A DNA stretch of 40,549 bases from Burkholderiales bacterium (GCA_020248665.1 JADCHE010000092.1:1-40549), one strand, 5' to 3'. Numbered from the stretch's first letter, positions 17,261 to 25,401 are shown. Made by a program: numbers and translations. Notes: generated from the letters alone by a model not told the origin.

Positions 17261-18398
17261 GCAGCGGCAGGTCGCCCATCAGGTGGCCGGCGCGACGGCG
17301 CTTGGCCTCCAGGTAGCCGCGATTGCGCACGCCGACGGGCGCGAGCAGCGGGATGCGCTCGCGCACGTCGATGCCGGCCGAGCGCAGCGCGGCGAGCTTC
17401 GAGGGGTTGTTGGTCAGCAGCGCCACCTCGCGGATGCCCACCGCCTCGAGCATCGCCGCGGCCACGTCGTAGCGGCGCTCGTCGGTCTCGAAGCCGAGCG
17501 TGGTGTTCGCGTCGACGGTATCGAGGCCCTGCTCCTGCAGACCGTAGGCGCGCATCTTGTTCGCCAGGCCGAGGCCGCAGCCCTCCTGCGCGAGGTACAG
17601 CAGCGCGCCGCCGCCGAGCGCGGCGATCTTCGCGAGCGCCATCTGCAGCTGGTCGCCGCAGTCGCAGCGCAGCGAGCCGAACGCGTCGCCGGTGAGGCAG
17701 GCCGAGTGCAGCCGCACCGGCACCGGGCCGCGGGTGTCCGGGCGGCCGACCACGATCATCGACCAGTGCTCGCCGAGCTCGTCGCGGAAGACGACCAGCT
17801 CCGCGTCGGACACCGCTCGCATCGGGACGGGCGCGCTCGAGACGCGCCGCAGCGAGCGCGCGTGCCCCGCGCGGAACGCGAGCGCCGCCTCGGCGTCGAC
17901 GCGAGCCAGCTCGGCGGTGTCGCCGGCGGCGGCGGGCACCGACACCACCGCGGGCAGCAGCTTCGCCAGCTTGACCAGCTCGATCGCGGCGTCGGCCCCG
18001 AGGTCGGCGCGCACCGGCGGCGCCGGCGACGCGGCGCGCGCGCCGGCGGCGAGCGCCATCAGCGCGTGCGGGCCGAGCGCGCGCGGCAGCGCGATCTCGG
18101 ACACCTCGGCGAGCCCGCCGAGCGCGGCCGCGCGCGTGGCCGACACGACCAGCGTCGGGGCGCCGGCCTCGTGCAGAGCCGCGAGGCCGGCCGCATCGAG
18201 CGACTCGACCGGCACGACCAGCCGATCGGTCGCGCCCGGGGCGGCGACGACGATCGGCCGGCCCGCGAGCAGATCGCCGATCGCGCGACGGATTCCGACG
18301 CGCGCGTCGCGCGCGAGCAGGCGCGACAGCCAGGGGACGCGGATCGGAGGCGTCCCTTCGGAGCCTTGCGGACGGGACGACGGGACGGGGACATGCAT
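17247..18398 (-). CDS. ribA: GTP cyclohydrolase II with N-terminal extension
   Basis: Converts GTP to 2,5-diamino-6-ribosylamino-4(3H)-pyrimidinone 5'-phosphate, the first step of riboflavin synthesis. It is 383 residues from ATG 18398, against about 196 for E. coli RibA. Residues 1-185 form an extension like that of alphaproteobacterial-type RibA. The catalytic domain (about 190-375) has the zinc cysteines Cys234, Cys245 and Cys247 in HSACLTGDAFGSLRCDCGDQ, and the active-site DER in GFETDERRYD (Asp306, Arg308). The usual QEGRGIGL is here QEGCGLGL, with Cys274 in place of Arg. The gene is divergent from the RibD-type reductase (72 bp apart) and is followed by cytochrome b561. No ribBA/ribE/ribH gene is present, so the housekeeping pathway must lie elsewhere and this copy may serve a special product. 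Confidence 0.88.
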   Translation of the reverse strand: MHVPVPSSRPQGSEGTPPIRVPWLSRLLARDARVGIRRAIGDLLAGRPIVVAAPGATDRLVVPVESLDAAGLAALHEAGAPTLVVSATRAAALGGLAEVSEIALPRALGPHALMALAAGARAASPAPPVRADLGADAAIELVKLAKLLPAVVSVPAAAGDTAELARVDAEAALAFRAGHARSLRRVSSAPVPMRAVSDAELVVFRDELGEHWSMIVVGRPDTRGPVPVRLHSACLTGDAFGSLRCDCGDQLQMALAKIAALGGGALLYLAQEGCGLGLANKMRAYGLQEQGLDTVDANTTLGFETDERRYDVAAAMLEAVGIREVALLTNNPSKLAALRSAGIDVRERIPLLAPVGVRNRGYLEAKRRRAGHLMGDLPLRAVG

Positions 18399-18470
18399 GG
18401 GGGTGTTCCAGGAGGTACGGCGTGACGTGCCATCATCGCCCGGATCGAATTCCCGAGTGGGGCGTCGGAC

Positions 18471-19280
18471 TTGTCCCTGCAGTCGAACGACGGCCACGTC
18501 GAGGCGCCCTCCGACGCGGCCTGGCGCCGCGTGCTGGCCGCGCGGGGCACCGGCACGCTCGGCGGCGGCGTTGGCGCGCGCTCGCGCGCGCTGTTCGGGC
18601 CGCTGCTGGCCGCGCCCGGCGAGCGGTTCGCGATCGGCCAGCTCGGGCAGTCGCTCGACGGGCGGATCGCCACCTCGACCGGGCACTCGCACTACGTGAA
18701 CGGTCGCCCCGCGATCGTGCACCTGCACCGCCTTCGTGCGCTGGTCGATGCGGTGGTGGTGGGCGTCGGCACGGTCGTCGCCGACGACCCGGCGCTGACG
18801 GTACGGCACGTCGAGGGCGACAGCCCCGCACGCGTCGTGGTCGATCCGCGCGGCAGGATGCCCGCGGCGGCCCGCCTGCTGGCCGACGACGGCCGCCGGC
18901 GGCTCGTCGTCATGCGCCCCGGGGTCGCGTCGACGCTGCCGCACGGCGTCGAGCGGATCGAGCTCGCCCCCGGGGCCGATGGCCGGATCCCGCCGGCCGC
19001 GATCGTCGACGCGCTCGCGGCACGCGGCCTGCCGCGGCTGCTCGTCGAGGGCGGCGCCGCGACGGTGTCGGCCTTCGTCGAGGCGCGCGCCCTGCACCGG
19101 CTGCACGTCGCGGTCGCGCCGCTGCTGATCGGCTCGGGTCCGACCGGGCTGGTGCTGCCGCCGATCGACCGCCTCGACGACGCGCTGCGCCCGCGCGCGC
19201 GCTGCTACGCGCTCGGCGAGGACGTGCTGTGGGACCTGGAGCTCGCGTCCGCGGGCGGGACCGCGAACAGGTCGACGTGA
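18471..19280 (+). CDS. Stand-alone RibD C-terminal-type pyrimidine reductase
   Basis: A 269-residue protein of the RibD_C/dihydrofolate reductase-like family. It has QLGQSLDGRIATSTGHSHYV, VVGVGTVVADDPALTVRHVE and LLVEGGAATVSAFVEARALH. Such proteins reduce the ribosyl side chain of the diaminopyrimidine to ribityl with NADPH. The deaminase half of bacterial RibD is absent, as in fungal and archaeal reductases that act before deamination. The start is TTG 18471: an in-frame stop at 18423-18425 and no ATG leave little choice (GTG 18531 is the alternative). Its 3' end overlaps the convergent methyltransferase by 76 bp. Pairing with ribA supports a role on the product of GTP cyclohydrolase II. Confidence 0.82.
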   Translation: MSLQSNDGHVEAPSDAAWRRVLAARGTGTLGGGVGARSRALFGPLLAAPGERFAIGQLGQSLDGRIATSTGHSHYVNGRPAIVHLHRLRALVDAVVVGVGTVVADDPALTVRHVEGDSPARVVVDPRGRMPAAARLLADDGRRRLVVMRPGVASTLPHGVERIELAPGADGRIPPAAIVDALAARGLPRLLVEGGAATVSAFVEARALHRLHVAVAPLLIGSGPTGLVLPPIDRLDDALRPRARCYALGEDVLWDLELASAGGTANRST

Positions 19281-20062
19281 CCGACGACCAGCGTCGAGGC
19301 GCCGGCGTCGATCGCGGCGAGTCGCCGCGCGTGCCACGCGTCGAGCGCCGCGCCGTGCACCCGCCCGGTCTCGGCGACCGCGTCGCGCCAGCCGCCGACC
19401 AGCCTGCGCTGCAGCTCGGCGTCGTCGGCGCCGAGCCGCCAGTCCGCTCGCGCCCGGGCGACCGAGTAGCCGGCCGCGCGCAGTCGGCGCGCCGCCGCGT
19501 CGGCGGCCGCCGGCCCGAGCGCGCCGCCGAGGCCCTTGTCGCCGCGCTGGTGCGCGTCGAACGCCGCGAGCACCTCGGCATCGAGCGGGTCGTGCGGCGC
19601 GCACGCGACCCGGCCGTCGTAGCTGAGCGCCGCGTACACCGGACGCCGATGGCGGCGCAGCGCCTCGACCCAGCGGGCGAGCCAGTCGTCGGACACCAGG
19701 TCGAGGAAGGCCGAGGTCGCGACCAGGTCGGCGTCGAGCGCGAGCACCGCATCGAGCCCGGTCGCGAGGTCCGCGCGCAGCGTCTCGAACTGCAGCGATC
19801 CGGCCGCCTGCGCGCCTTCGGCCGCCCGCGCGGCCCGCGCGAGCAGCGCGTCGTCGTGGTCGACAAGGCGCCAGGCCTGCGGGCCGGCGAGCCGCGGCGC
19901 GATCGCGCGCAGCGTGGAGCCGGTGCCGCAGGCGAGGTCGGTGATCGTCGGCCGCCCGACGTGCGCGAGCAGCGCGGCGGCCGCGTCGAGCAGGCCCGGG
20001 TCGCGGGCGCGGTGATCGGCCGGCTCTCGCAGCGCGAGCCAGTCGGCGGCGAACCCGCTCAC
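19205..20062 (-). CDS. Class I SAM-dependent methyltransferase
   Basis: A 285-residue protein from GTG 20062, which overlaps the stop of the glycosyltransferase as GTGA. Motif I is ITDLACGTGSTLRAIAPRL, followed by WRLVDHDDALLARA, and an acidic DLVATSAFLDLVSDDWLARW segment for the later strands. The natural fold seems to end near GHVDLFAVPP; about 20 further residues run across the 3' end of the convergent reductase. The acceptor cannot be read from sequence, but co-transcription with glycosyltransferase, PTPS-like and MDR genes suggests tailoring of a small molecule. Confidence 0.82.
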   Translation of the reverse strand: MSGFAADWLALREPADHRARDPGLLDAAAALLAHVGRPTITDLACGTGSTLRAIAPRLAGPQAWRLVDHDDALLARAARAAEGAQAAGSLQFETLRADLATGLDAVLALDADLVATSAFLDLVSDDWLARWVEALRRHRRPVYAALSYDGRVACAPHDPLDAEVLAAFDAHQRGDKGLGGALGPAAADAAARRLRAAGYSVARARADWRLGADDAELQRRLVGGWRDAVAETGRVHGAALDAWHARRLAAIDAGASTLVVGHVDLFAVPPADASSRSHSTSSPSA

Positions 20063-21105
20063 CGCGCCTGCTCCAGCGCGTCGGCGACGCGTGCGGCGGT
20101 GTCGGCCCAGCGCGGCTGCGCGGCCGCCGCCACTCGCGCCGCCGCGGCGAGCCGCGCGCGCGCGTCGCGGTTCTCGACCATCGTGCGCAGCGCCGCGCGC
20201 AGCGCACCCGGGTCGTCGGGCGGCACCAGCAGGCCGGCGCCCGCGGGCACCGCCTCGGGGATCGCACCCGCGGTCGTGCCGACGACCGGCAGCCCGCGCG
20301 CGATCGCCTCCGCGTAGGCCATGCCGTAGCCCTCGTGCCGGGACGCGAGCACGAACGCGTCGGCGCCCGCCCACAGCGCGTCGAGCGTCGCGCCGTCGAC
20401 CGCCCCGGCGAGCGCGATCCGGTCGGCGAGGCCGGCCGCGGCGATCCGCGCCCGGAGCGCGTCGGCGGTCCGCGGATCGCGCGTGTCGTCGCCGACGATC
20501 GTCAGGCGCCATCGCGCGTCGCGCAGCCCGGCCAGGGCGTCGACCAGCCGATCGTGCCCCTTGCGCGGCACCAGCGTGCCGACCGACAGCAGCGCGACCG
20601 CGTCGCCGCCGCTGCCGCGCGACCGGGGCGCCGGGTCGGTGCCCGGCGGCGCGACGACGATCCGCGACGCGGGCACGCCGTAGTCGGCGGCGAGCGTCGC
20701 CGCGGTGGCGCGGCTGGTCGCCACCACGCGCCGCGCGCAGGCGAGCGCGCGACGCTCGGTCTGGCGCAGCGCGGCGGCCCGCGGCGCGGCGAGCCCGGTC
20801 TCGAGCGCGAGCGGATGGTGGACCAGCGCGACCAGCGGCCGCGCGGCCCCGATCGCCGCCCCCACGTCCGGCATCGCGCCGAGCGCGAGGCCGTCGACCA
20901 GCAGCGGCACCCCCTCGGGCTGCGTGGCGAGCGCAGCGTAGGCCTCGTCGAGCGCGCGCGTGTCCGGCGCCGGGAACGCATCGGGCAGCCGCAGCCGCTC
21001 GAGCGTCCAGCCGGCCCGCACGAGCTCGGCCGCGACGCGACGGTCGTAGCCGTAGCCGCCGGTCGGCGTGTCCGGGTCGCCGGGCACCGCGAGCACCGCG
21101 CGCAT
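20059..21105 (-). CDS. Glycosyltransferase family 4-type
   Basis: GT-B glycosyltransferase, 348 residues from ATG 21105. The C-terminal half has LLSVGTLVPRKGHDRLVDAL, WRLTIVGDD, and the nucleotide-sugar site AFVLASRHEGYGMAYAEAIA followed by GLPVVGTTAGAIPEAV, with the EX7E-type glutamates. The N-terminal acceptor half begins RAVLAVPGDPDTPTGGYGYD and holds LVALVHHPLALETGL. Ten nt separate it from the PTPS-like gene and it overlaps the methyltransferase gene by GTGA. The sugar and acceptor are unknown; in context the acceptor could be a ribityl-pyrimidine or pterin rather than a glycan. Confidence 0.85.
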   Translation of the reverse strand: MRAVLAVPGDPDTPTGGYGYDRRVAAELVRAGWTLERLRLPDAFPAPDTRALDEAYAALATQPEGVPLLVDGLALGAMPDVGAAIGAARPLVALVHHPLALETGLAAPRAAALRQTERRALACARRVVATSRATAATLAADYGVPASRIVVAPPGTDPAPRSRGSGGDAVALLSVGTLVPRKGHDRLVDALAGLRDARWRLTIVGDDTRDPRTADALRARIAAAGLADRIALAGAVDGATLDALWAGADAFVLASRHEGYGMAYAEAIARGLPVVGTTAGAIPEAVPAGAGLLVPPDDPGALRAALRTMVENRDARARLAAAARVAAAAQPRWADTAARVADALEQAR

Positions 21106-21115
21106 CGCCGCGGCC

Positions 21116-21517
21116 TCAGCCGATCGGCGCCTCGTACCACGCCCGCGCGACGTGCGACTCCGACAGCGTGACGCGCAGCGACGCGAGGTCGGCCTCGTCG
21201 CGGCCGAGGCCCGCGCCCCGGCAGTGCCGCGCGAGCTCGCGGTGCACGTGCGCGGCGAGGAACTCGGTGGTGGTGTTCTGCCCGGCGAACTCGGGCATCT
21301 CGTCGAGGTTGCGGTACTCGAGCGGCGCGAGCACCGCGCGCAGCGCGTCGGTGGCGCGGCCGATGTCGACGACCAGGCCCTGCGCGTCGAGCGTCCTCGC
21401 GAAGAACGCCGCGTCGACGACGAAGGTCGCGCCGTGCATCCGCTGCGCGGGTCCGAAGACCTCGCCGCGGAAGCTGTGGGCGATCATGATGTGGTGGCGG
21501 ACCTCGACGGCGAACAT
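21116..21517 (-). CDS. 6-pyruvoyl-tetrahydropterin synthase / QueD-family homologue with altered active site
   Basis: A 133-residue tunnelling-fold protein (T-fold) from ATG 21517, with GGAG 4 nt upstream. The alignable landmarks are IAHSF (His14), MHGATF (His28), LVVDIGRAT, LEYRNLDEM, NTTTEFLAAHV and SESHVARAWYEAP. Typical PTPS/QueD proteins have Cys-x3-His-Gly-His and an active-site His in LDHxxLN. Here the Cys position is Ala24, the third zinc His is Ala30, and LDH has become LEY, so the usual catalytic and zinc residues are partly lost while the substrate-side Glu residues of NTTTEF and SESH remain. It probably binds a pterin-like or pyrimidine substrate but by different chemistry. It sits between MDR (48 nt) and GT (10 nt). 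Confidence 0.8.
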   Translation of the reverse strand: MFAVEVRHHIMIAHSFRGEVFGPAQRMHGATFVVDAAFFARTLDAQGLVVDIGRATDALRAVLAPLEYRNLDEMPEFAGQNTTTEFLAAHVHRELARHCRGAGLGRDEADLASLRVTLSESHVARAWYEAPIG

Positions 21518-21565
21518 GGGGCTCCTCGCGCGATGCGGCGGGTGGGTTCTCGGATTCTCGCGGAT

Positions 21566-22558
21566 TCAGGCGTAGGCGACGACCGGGCAGGCCGCGTCGG
21601 CCCCGGGCGCGAGCAGCGCGGGCAGCGCGTCGGGCAGCGTCGCGAACGGGCGGTCGCGCTCGAGCAGCGCGTCGAGCCGCTCGTCGGCGAGCAGCGCGAG
21701 CGCCTTCTCGAGGCGGCGACGGTGCGGCCAGCGCGCGCGCATCGCCGGCGCGACGCGGCCGACCTGGCTGCCGACGATCCGCAGCCGGCCCGAATGGAAG
21801 CTGCCCCCGAGGCGCACGCCGACGCCACGGTCGCCGTACCAGCTGAGCTCGACGACGGTCGCCTCGTCGCCGGCGGCGGCGAGCGCGGTCTCGAGCCCCG
21901 CCTCCGTCGCGCTCGCGTGGAACACGAGATCGCAACCGGCGGGCGCCGCGTCCGGCGTGGCGAACGCGACCCCGAGCGCCGCGGCGAGCAGCGCGCGGGA
22001 CGCCCGGACGTCGACCAGCGTCACCTCCGAGCCGGGCAGGAGCGCCGCGAGCCAGGCGGTCAGCGCGCCGACCGTGCCCGCGCCGATCACGGCGATCCGT
22101 GCGCCGGGCAGCGCCGCGCCGTCCCACAGCGCGTTCAGCGCGGTCTCGGCGTTCGCCGCGAGCACCGCGCGGCGCGCCGGCACGTCCGCCGGCACCGGCA
22201 CGACCGCGTCCGCCGGCAGCACGAACGCGTCCTGGTGGGGATGCAGCGCGAACACGTCGCGGCCGAGCAGCGCGGCCGGTCCGTCGACGACGGTGCCGAC
22301 CGCGGCGTAGCCGTACTTCACCGGGAACGGGAAGTCGCCCTCCTGGAACGGGGCGCGCATCCGCTCGCGCTCCGGGGCCGGCACCGCGCCGGCGAAGACC
22401 AGGCTCTCGGTGCCGCGGCTCAGCGCCGACCAGCGCGTGCGCACGAGCACCTCGCCCGGCCCGGGACGTCGCAGCGGCGCGGGGCGCAACTCCGCGCGGC
22501 CGGCGGCGACGTACCACAACGCGCGTGCCGGTGTCGTCTGATCGGGAACGGAGGTCAT
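21566..22558 (-). CDS. Medium-chain dehydrogenase/reductase-like protein without zinc ligands
   Basis: A 330-residue MDR-superfamily protein from ATG 22558, the first gene of the leftward MDR-PTPS-GT-MTase operon. The N-terminal catalytic-type domain reads VRTRWSALSRGTESLVFAG, then FPFPVKYGYAAVGTVV; zinc ADHs have Cys and Gly-His-Glu at these places, here Ser and Gly-Tyr-Ala. The cofactor fold has IAVIGAGTVGALTAWLAALL (about 152-171). Later landmarks are CDLVFHAS, VVELSWYGDRGV and FHSGRLRIVGSQVG. The SALSRGTES pattern recalls BchC-type dehydrogenases. It is likely a NAD(P)-dependent oxidoreductase acting on a product of the neighbouring genes. Confidence 0.82.
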   Translation of the reverse strand: MTSVPDQTTPARALWYVAAGRAELRPAPLRRPGPGEVLVRTRWSALSRGTESLVFAGAVPAPERERMRAPFQEGDFPFPVKYGYAAVGTVVDGPAALLGRDVFALHPHQDAFVLPADAVVPVPADVPARRAVLAANAETALNALWDGAALPGARIAVIGAGTVGALTAWLAALLPGSEVTLVDVRASRALLAAALGVAFATPDAAPAGCDLVFHASATEAGLETALAAAGDEATVVELSWYGDRGVGVRLGGSFHSGRLRIVGSQVGRVAPAMRARWPHRRRLEKALALLADERLDALLERDRPFATLPDALPALLAPGADAACPVVAYA

Positions 22559-22608
22559 TGTCCCGATGATGCCGCCCGGCACGCTAGGCTTCCATAAAGC
22601 CCCCTGCC

Positions 22609-24471
22609 ATGCCGCCGAGCTTCACCACGAGTCTTCCGATGCGATCAGCCTCCTCCGCCGACGCCCCCCCCGCGCGCGCCGGCGCCCCCGCGATGCGCGC
22701 CCGCCGCCTCACCTTCCTCGCGCTCGTCGTCGCGACCGTCGCCGCGCTCGCGGCGCTGATGGTCCGCGCGCTCGACGCCGACGGCCTCGACGCGGTCGAC
22801 TGGGCCATGCTCGCCGCGTTCGCGGTCACGCTCCCCTGGACGGCGGTGGGCTTCTGGAACGCGGTGATCGGCCTCGTGCTGATGCTCGCGCACCGCGACC
22901 CGGCCGCGGTCGCCACGCCGGTCGCGGCGCTGGGCCTGGAGCCGGTGCCGCTCCACACCCGGACCGCGCTGCTGGTCTGCATCCGCAACGAGGATCCGCA
23001 GCGCCTGGAGCGCAACGTCGACGCGATGCTGTCGGGTCTGGCCGCGCTGCCCGAGGCGAGCCGGCTCGAGCTCTGCCTGCTCAGCGACTCCGACCGCGCC
23101 GACCTGCTGCCCCGCGAGGCCGCGGTCGCGGCCGCGCTCGCGCGCCGCCACGGCGCGGCGCTGCCGGTCAGCTACCGCCGCCGGACCGACAACGCGGGCT
23201 ACAAGGCCGGCAACCTGCGCGAGTTCTGCGAGCGGCGCGGCCGCGAGTTCGACTTCGCGGTCGTGCTCGACGCCGACAGCGTGATGAGCCCCGCGGCGAT
23301 CCTGCGGCTGATCCGCGTGATGCAGGCCGACCCGCGGCTCGGCATCGTGCAGTCGCTGATCGTGGGGCTCCCGAACGCGAGCCCGTTCGCGCGCACGTTC
23401 CAGTTCGGCATGCGCCTCGGCATGCGCTCCTACACCCTCGGCAGCGCCTGGTGGCAGGGCGACTGCGGCCCGTACTGGGGCCACAACGCGATCCTGAGGC
23501 TCGCGCCCTTCACCGAGCATTGCGCGCTGCCGCGGCTGCCCGGTCGCGGCCCGCTGTCCGGCCCCATCCTCAGCCACGACCAGGTCGAGGCGGTGCTGAT
23601 GCGCCGCGCCGGCCACGAGGTCCGCGTGCTGCCGCTCGAGGAGGGCTCGTGGGAGGAGAACCCGCCGACGCTGCTCGAGTTCGTGCGGCGCGACCTGCGC
23701 TGGTGCCAGGGCAACATGCAGTACGGCCGCCTGCTCGGGCTGTCCGGGCTGCACCCGCTCGGCCGCGTGCAGCTGCTGCTCGCGATGCTGATGTTCGTCG
23801 GCTCGCCGGCCTGGATCGCGTTCGTGCTGCTCGCGACCTTCCGCGACCTGATCCTGCCCGCGGACGGGCCCGCGTTCCGTGCCGACGTCGGCGGCCTGCT
23901 GTTCGTGATCGTGCTCGGCATGGCCTTCGCGCCGAAGATCGCGAGCGTCGTCGCCGCGCTCGCGAGCCGCGCGCGACGGCGCGAGTTCGGCGCGCCGCCG
24001 CGCTTCCTCGCGGGGGTCGCGCTCGAGACCGTGTTCTCGATGGCGCTCGCACCGGTGATGGCGGTCGCGCACACGGTGTTCATCGCGGGGCTCGCGTTCG
24101 GGCGCACGATCGGCTGGACCTCGCAGGTGCGCGACGGCCACGTGGTGCCGCTCGGCGCCGCGCTGCGGGCACTGTGGATCCCGACGCTCGTCGGCGCGGC
24201 GCTGCTCGCCTGGTTCCTGCGGACCGTGCCGGTGCACGCGCTGTGGTTCGCGCCGTTCTGGGCGCCGCTGCTGCTCGCCGCGCCGTTCGCCTCGCTGACC
24301 GCGTGGCCGGCGCTCGGCGGCGCGATGGTGCGCGCCCGGATCGCCGCGATCCCCGAGGAGATCGCGCCGCCCCCCGAGCTGCTGCGGCTCGATCTGCCGG
24401 CGCTCGCCGCGCACGACCGGGGCGACGACCCCGACGAGGACGGCACGCTCGCGCCGGCCGCGCGGTCGTGA
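22609..24471 (+). CDS. opgH: Membrane glucosyltransferase of the OpgH/MdoH type
   Basis: Builds beta-glucan backbones of osmoregulated periplasmic glucans from UDP-glucose at the inner membrane. It is 620 residues from ATG 22609 (Met11 and Met29 are alternatives). The GT2 domain has LCLLSDSDRAD (about 156-165), LDADS (about 220-224), SHDQVEA (Asp324) and RRDLRWCQGN (about 360-369), the D,D,D,QxxRW-type set. Membrane segments lie at about 33-52, 66-93 and in the C-terminal third. OpgH usually pairs with periplasmic OpgG; none is present here. It overlaps the next gene by GTGA and is divergent from the MDR operon across only 50 bp. Confidence 0.86.
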   Translation: MPPSFTTSLPMRSASSADAPPARAGAPAMRARRLTFLALVVATVAALAALMVRALDADGLDAVDWAMLAAFAVTLPWTAVGFWNAVIGLVLMLAHRDPAAVATPVAALGLEPVPLHTRTALLVCIRNEDPQRLERNVDAMLSGLAALPEASRLELCLLSDSDRADLLPREAAVAAALARRHGAALPVSYRRRTDNAGYKAGNLREFCERRGREFDFAVVLDADSVMSPAAILRLIRVMQADPRLGIVQSLIVGLPNASPFARTFQFGMRLGMRSYTLGSAWWQGDCGPYWGHNAILRLAPFTEHCALPRLPGRGPLSGPILSHDQVEAVLMRRAGHEVRVLPLEEGSWEENPPTLLEFVRRDLRWCQGNMQYGRLLGLSGLHPLGRVQLLLAMLMFVGSPAWIAFVLLATFRDLILPADGPAFRADVGGLLFVIVLGMAFAPKIASVVAALASRARRREFGAPPRFLAGVALETVFSMALAPVMAVAHTVFIAGLAFGRTIGWTSQVRDGHVVPLGAALRALWIPTLVGAALLAWFLRTVPVHALWFAPFWAPLLLAAPFASLTAWPALGGAMVRARIAAIPEEIAPPPELLRLDLPALAAHDRGDDPDEDGTLAPAARS

Positions 24472-25241
24472 GCGCGACGGCCGCGCTGCGTGCCGCGGCC
24501 GGCGTCGCACGCTCGGTCTGGATCTACCGGGTCCGCGATCCCGCGCGCAGGCGGCGCATGGCGGTGCTCTATGCGCGCTTCGTGCGGCCCGGCGACCTGG
24601 TGTTCGACGTCGGCAGCCACGTCGGGGACCGCGTCGACGCGTTCCTGCGCCTCGGCTGTCGCGTCGTCGCCGTCGAGCCGCAGCCGGCGGTGCTCGCGCT
24701 GCTGCGCACGCTGTATGCGCGCCGGCGCGAGGTCGCCATCGAGCCGGTCGCGCTCGGCGACCTCGAGGGCGAACTCGAGCTGCACCTCAACCTGCCCAAC
24801 CCGACGGTGGCGACCGGCTCGACCGCGTTCATCGCGTCGGCCGAGGGCGCACCCGGCTGGGAGGGACAGCGCTGGTCGGCACGTACCGTGGTGCCGCTCA
24901 CCACGCTCGACGCGCTGGTCGTGCGGCACGGCCGGCCGGCGTTCGTGAAGATCGACGTCGAGGGTCTCGAGGACCGCGTGCTCGCCGGGCTGTCGGCGCC
25001 GGTGCCGGCGCTGTCCTTCGAATTCACCACGATCCAGCGCGACGTCGCGCTCGCGGGCCTGCGCCGCTGCGCGGCGCTCGGCGCGTACCGCTTCGACGCG
25101 ACCCTCGGCGAGGGTCACGCGCTGGTCCACGGACGCTGGCTGGACGCAGACGAGATGGCCGACTGGCTCGCGTCGCTGCCGGCCGAGGCGAACTCGGGGG
25201 ACGTGCACGCGGTGCTCGACCCGTCGAGCCTCGCGCGCTGA
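24468..25241 (+). CDS. FkbM-family methyltransferase
   Basis: A 257-residue methyltransferase from GTG 24468, coupled to opgH by GTGA overlap. FkbM landmarks are DLVFDVGSHVGDRVDAFLRL (SAM motif I), VVAVEPQPAVLALL, PLTTLDALVVRHG and FVKIDVEGLEDRVLAGL. FkbM enzymes O-methylate sugars or small molecules. Overlap with opgH suggests that it methylates the glucan made by OpgH or a closely tied product; that is inference. Confidence 0.83.
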   Translation: MSATAALRAAAGVARSVWIYRVRDPARRRRMAVLYARFVRPGDLVFDVGSHVGDRVDAFLRLGCRVVAVEPQPAVLALLRTLYARRREVAIEPVALGDLEGELELHLNLPNPTVATGSTAFIASAEGAPGWEGQRWSARTVVPLTTLDALVVRHGRPAFVKIDVEGLEDRVLAGLSAPVPALSFEFTTIQRDVALAGLRRCAALGAYRFDATLGEGHALVHGRWLDADEMADWLASLPAEANSGDVHAVLDPSSLAR

Positions 25242-25401
25242 CCGGACGATGCGCGGCTCCGGGCCGCGGACCCCGACCCGCGCGGCCCCGCGGGCCTCGC
25301 CGACCGCCCCCGATCCGGTTCCACGTCCGGCGCGCGCCGTCGACGCGCCCCCTCGGTTCGACCTACGATCGGCGCTCCGCCCACGCGAGGAGACGCCTGC
25401 G

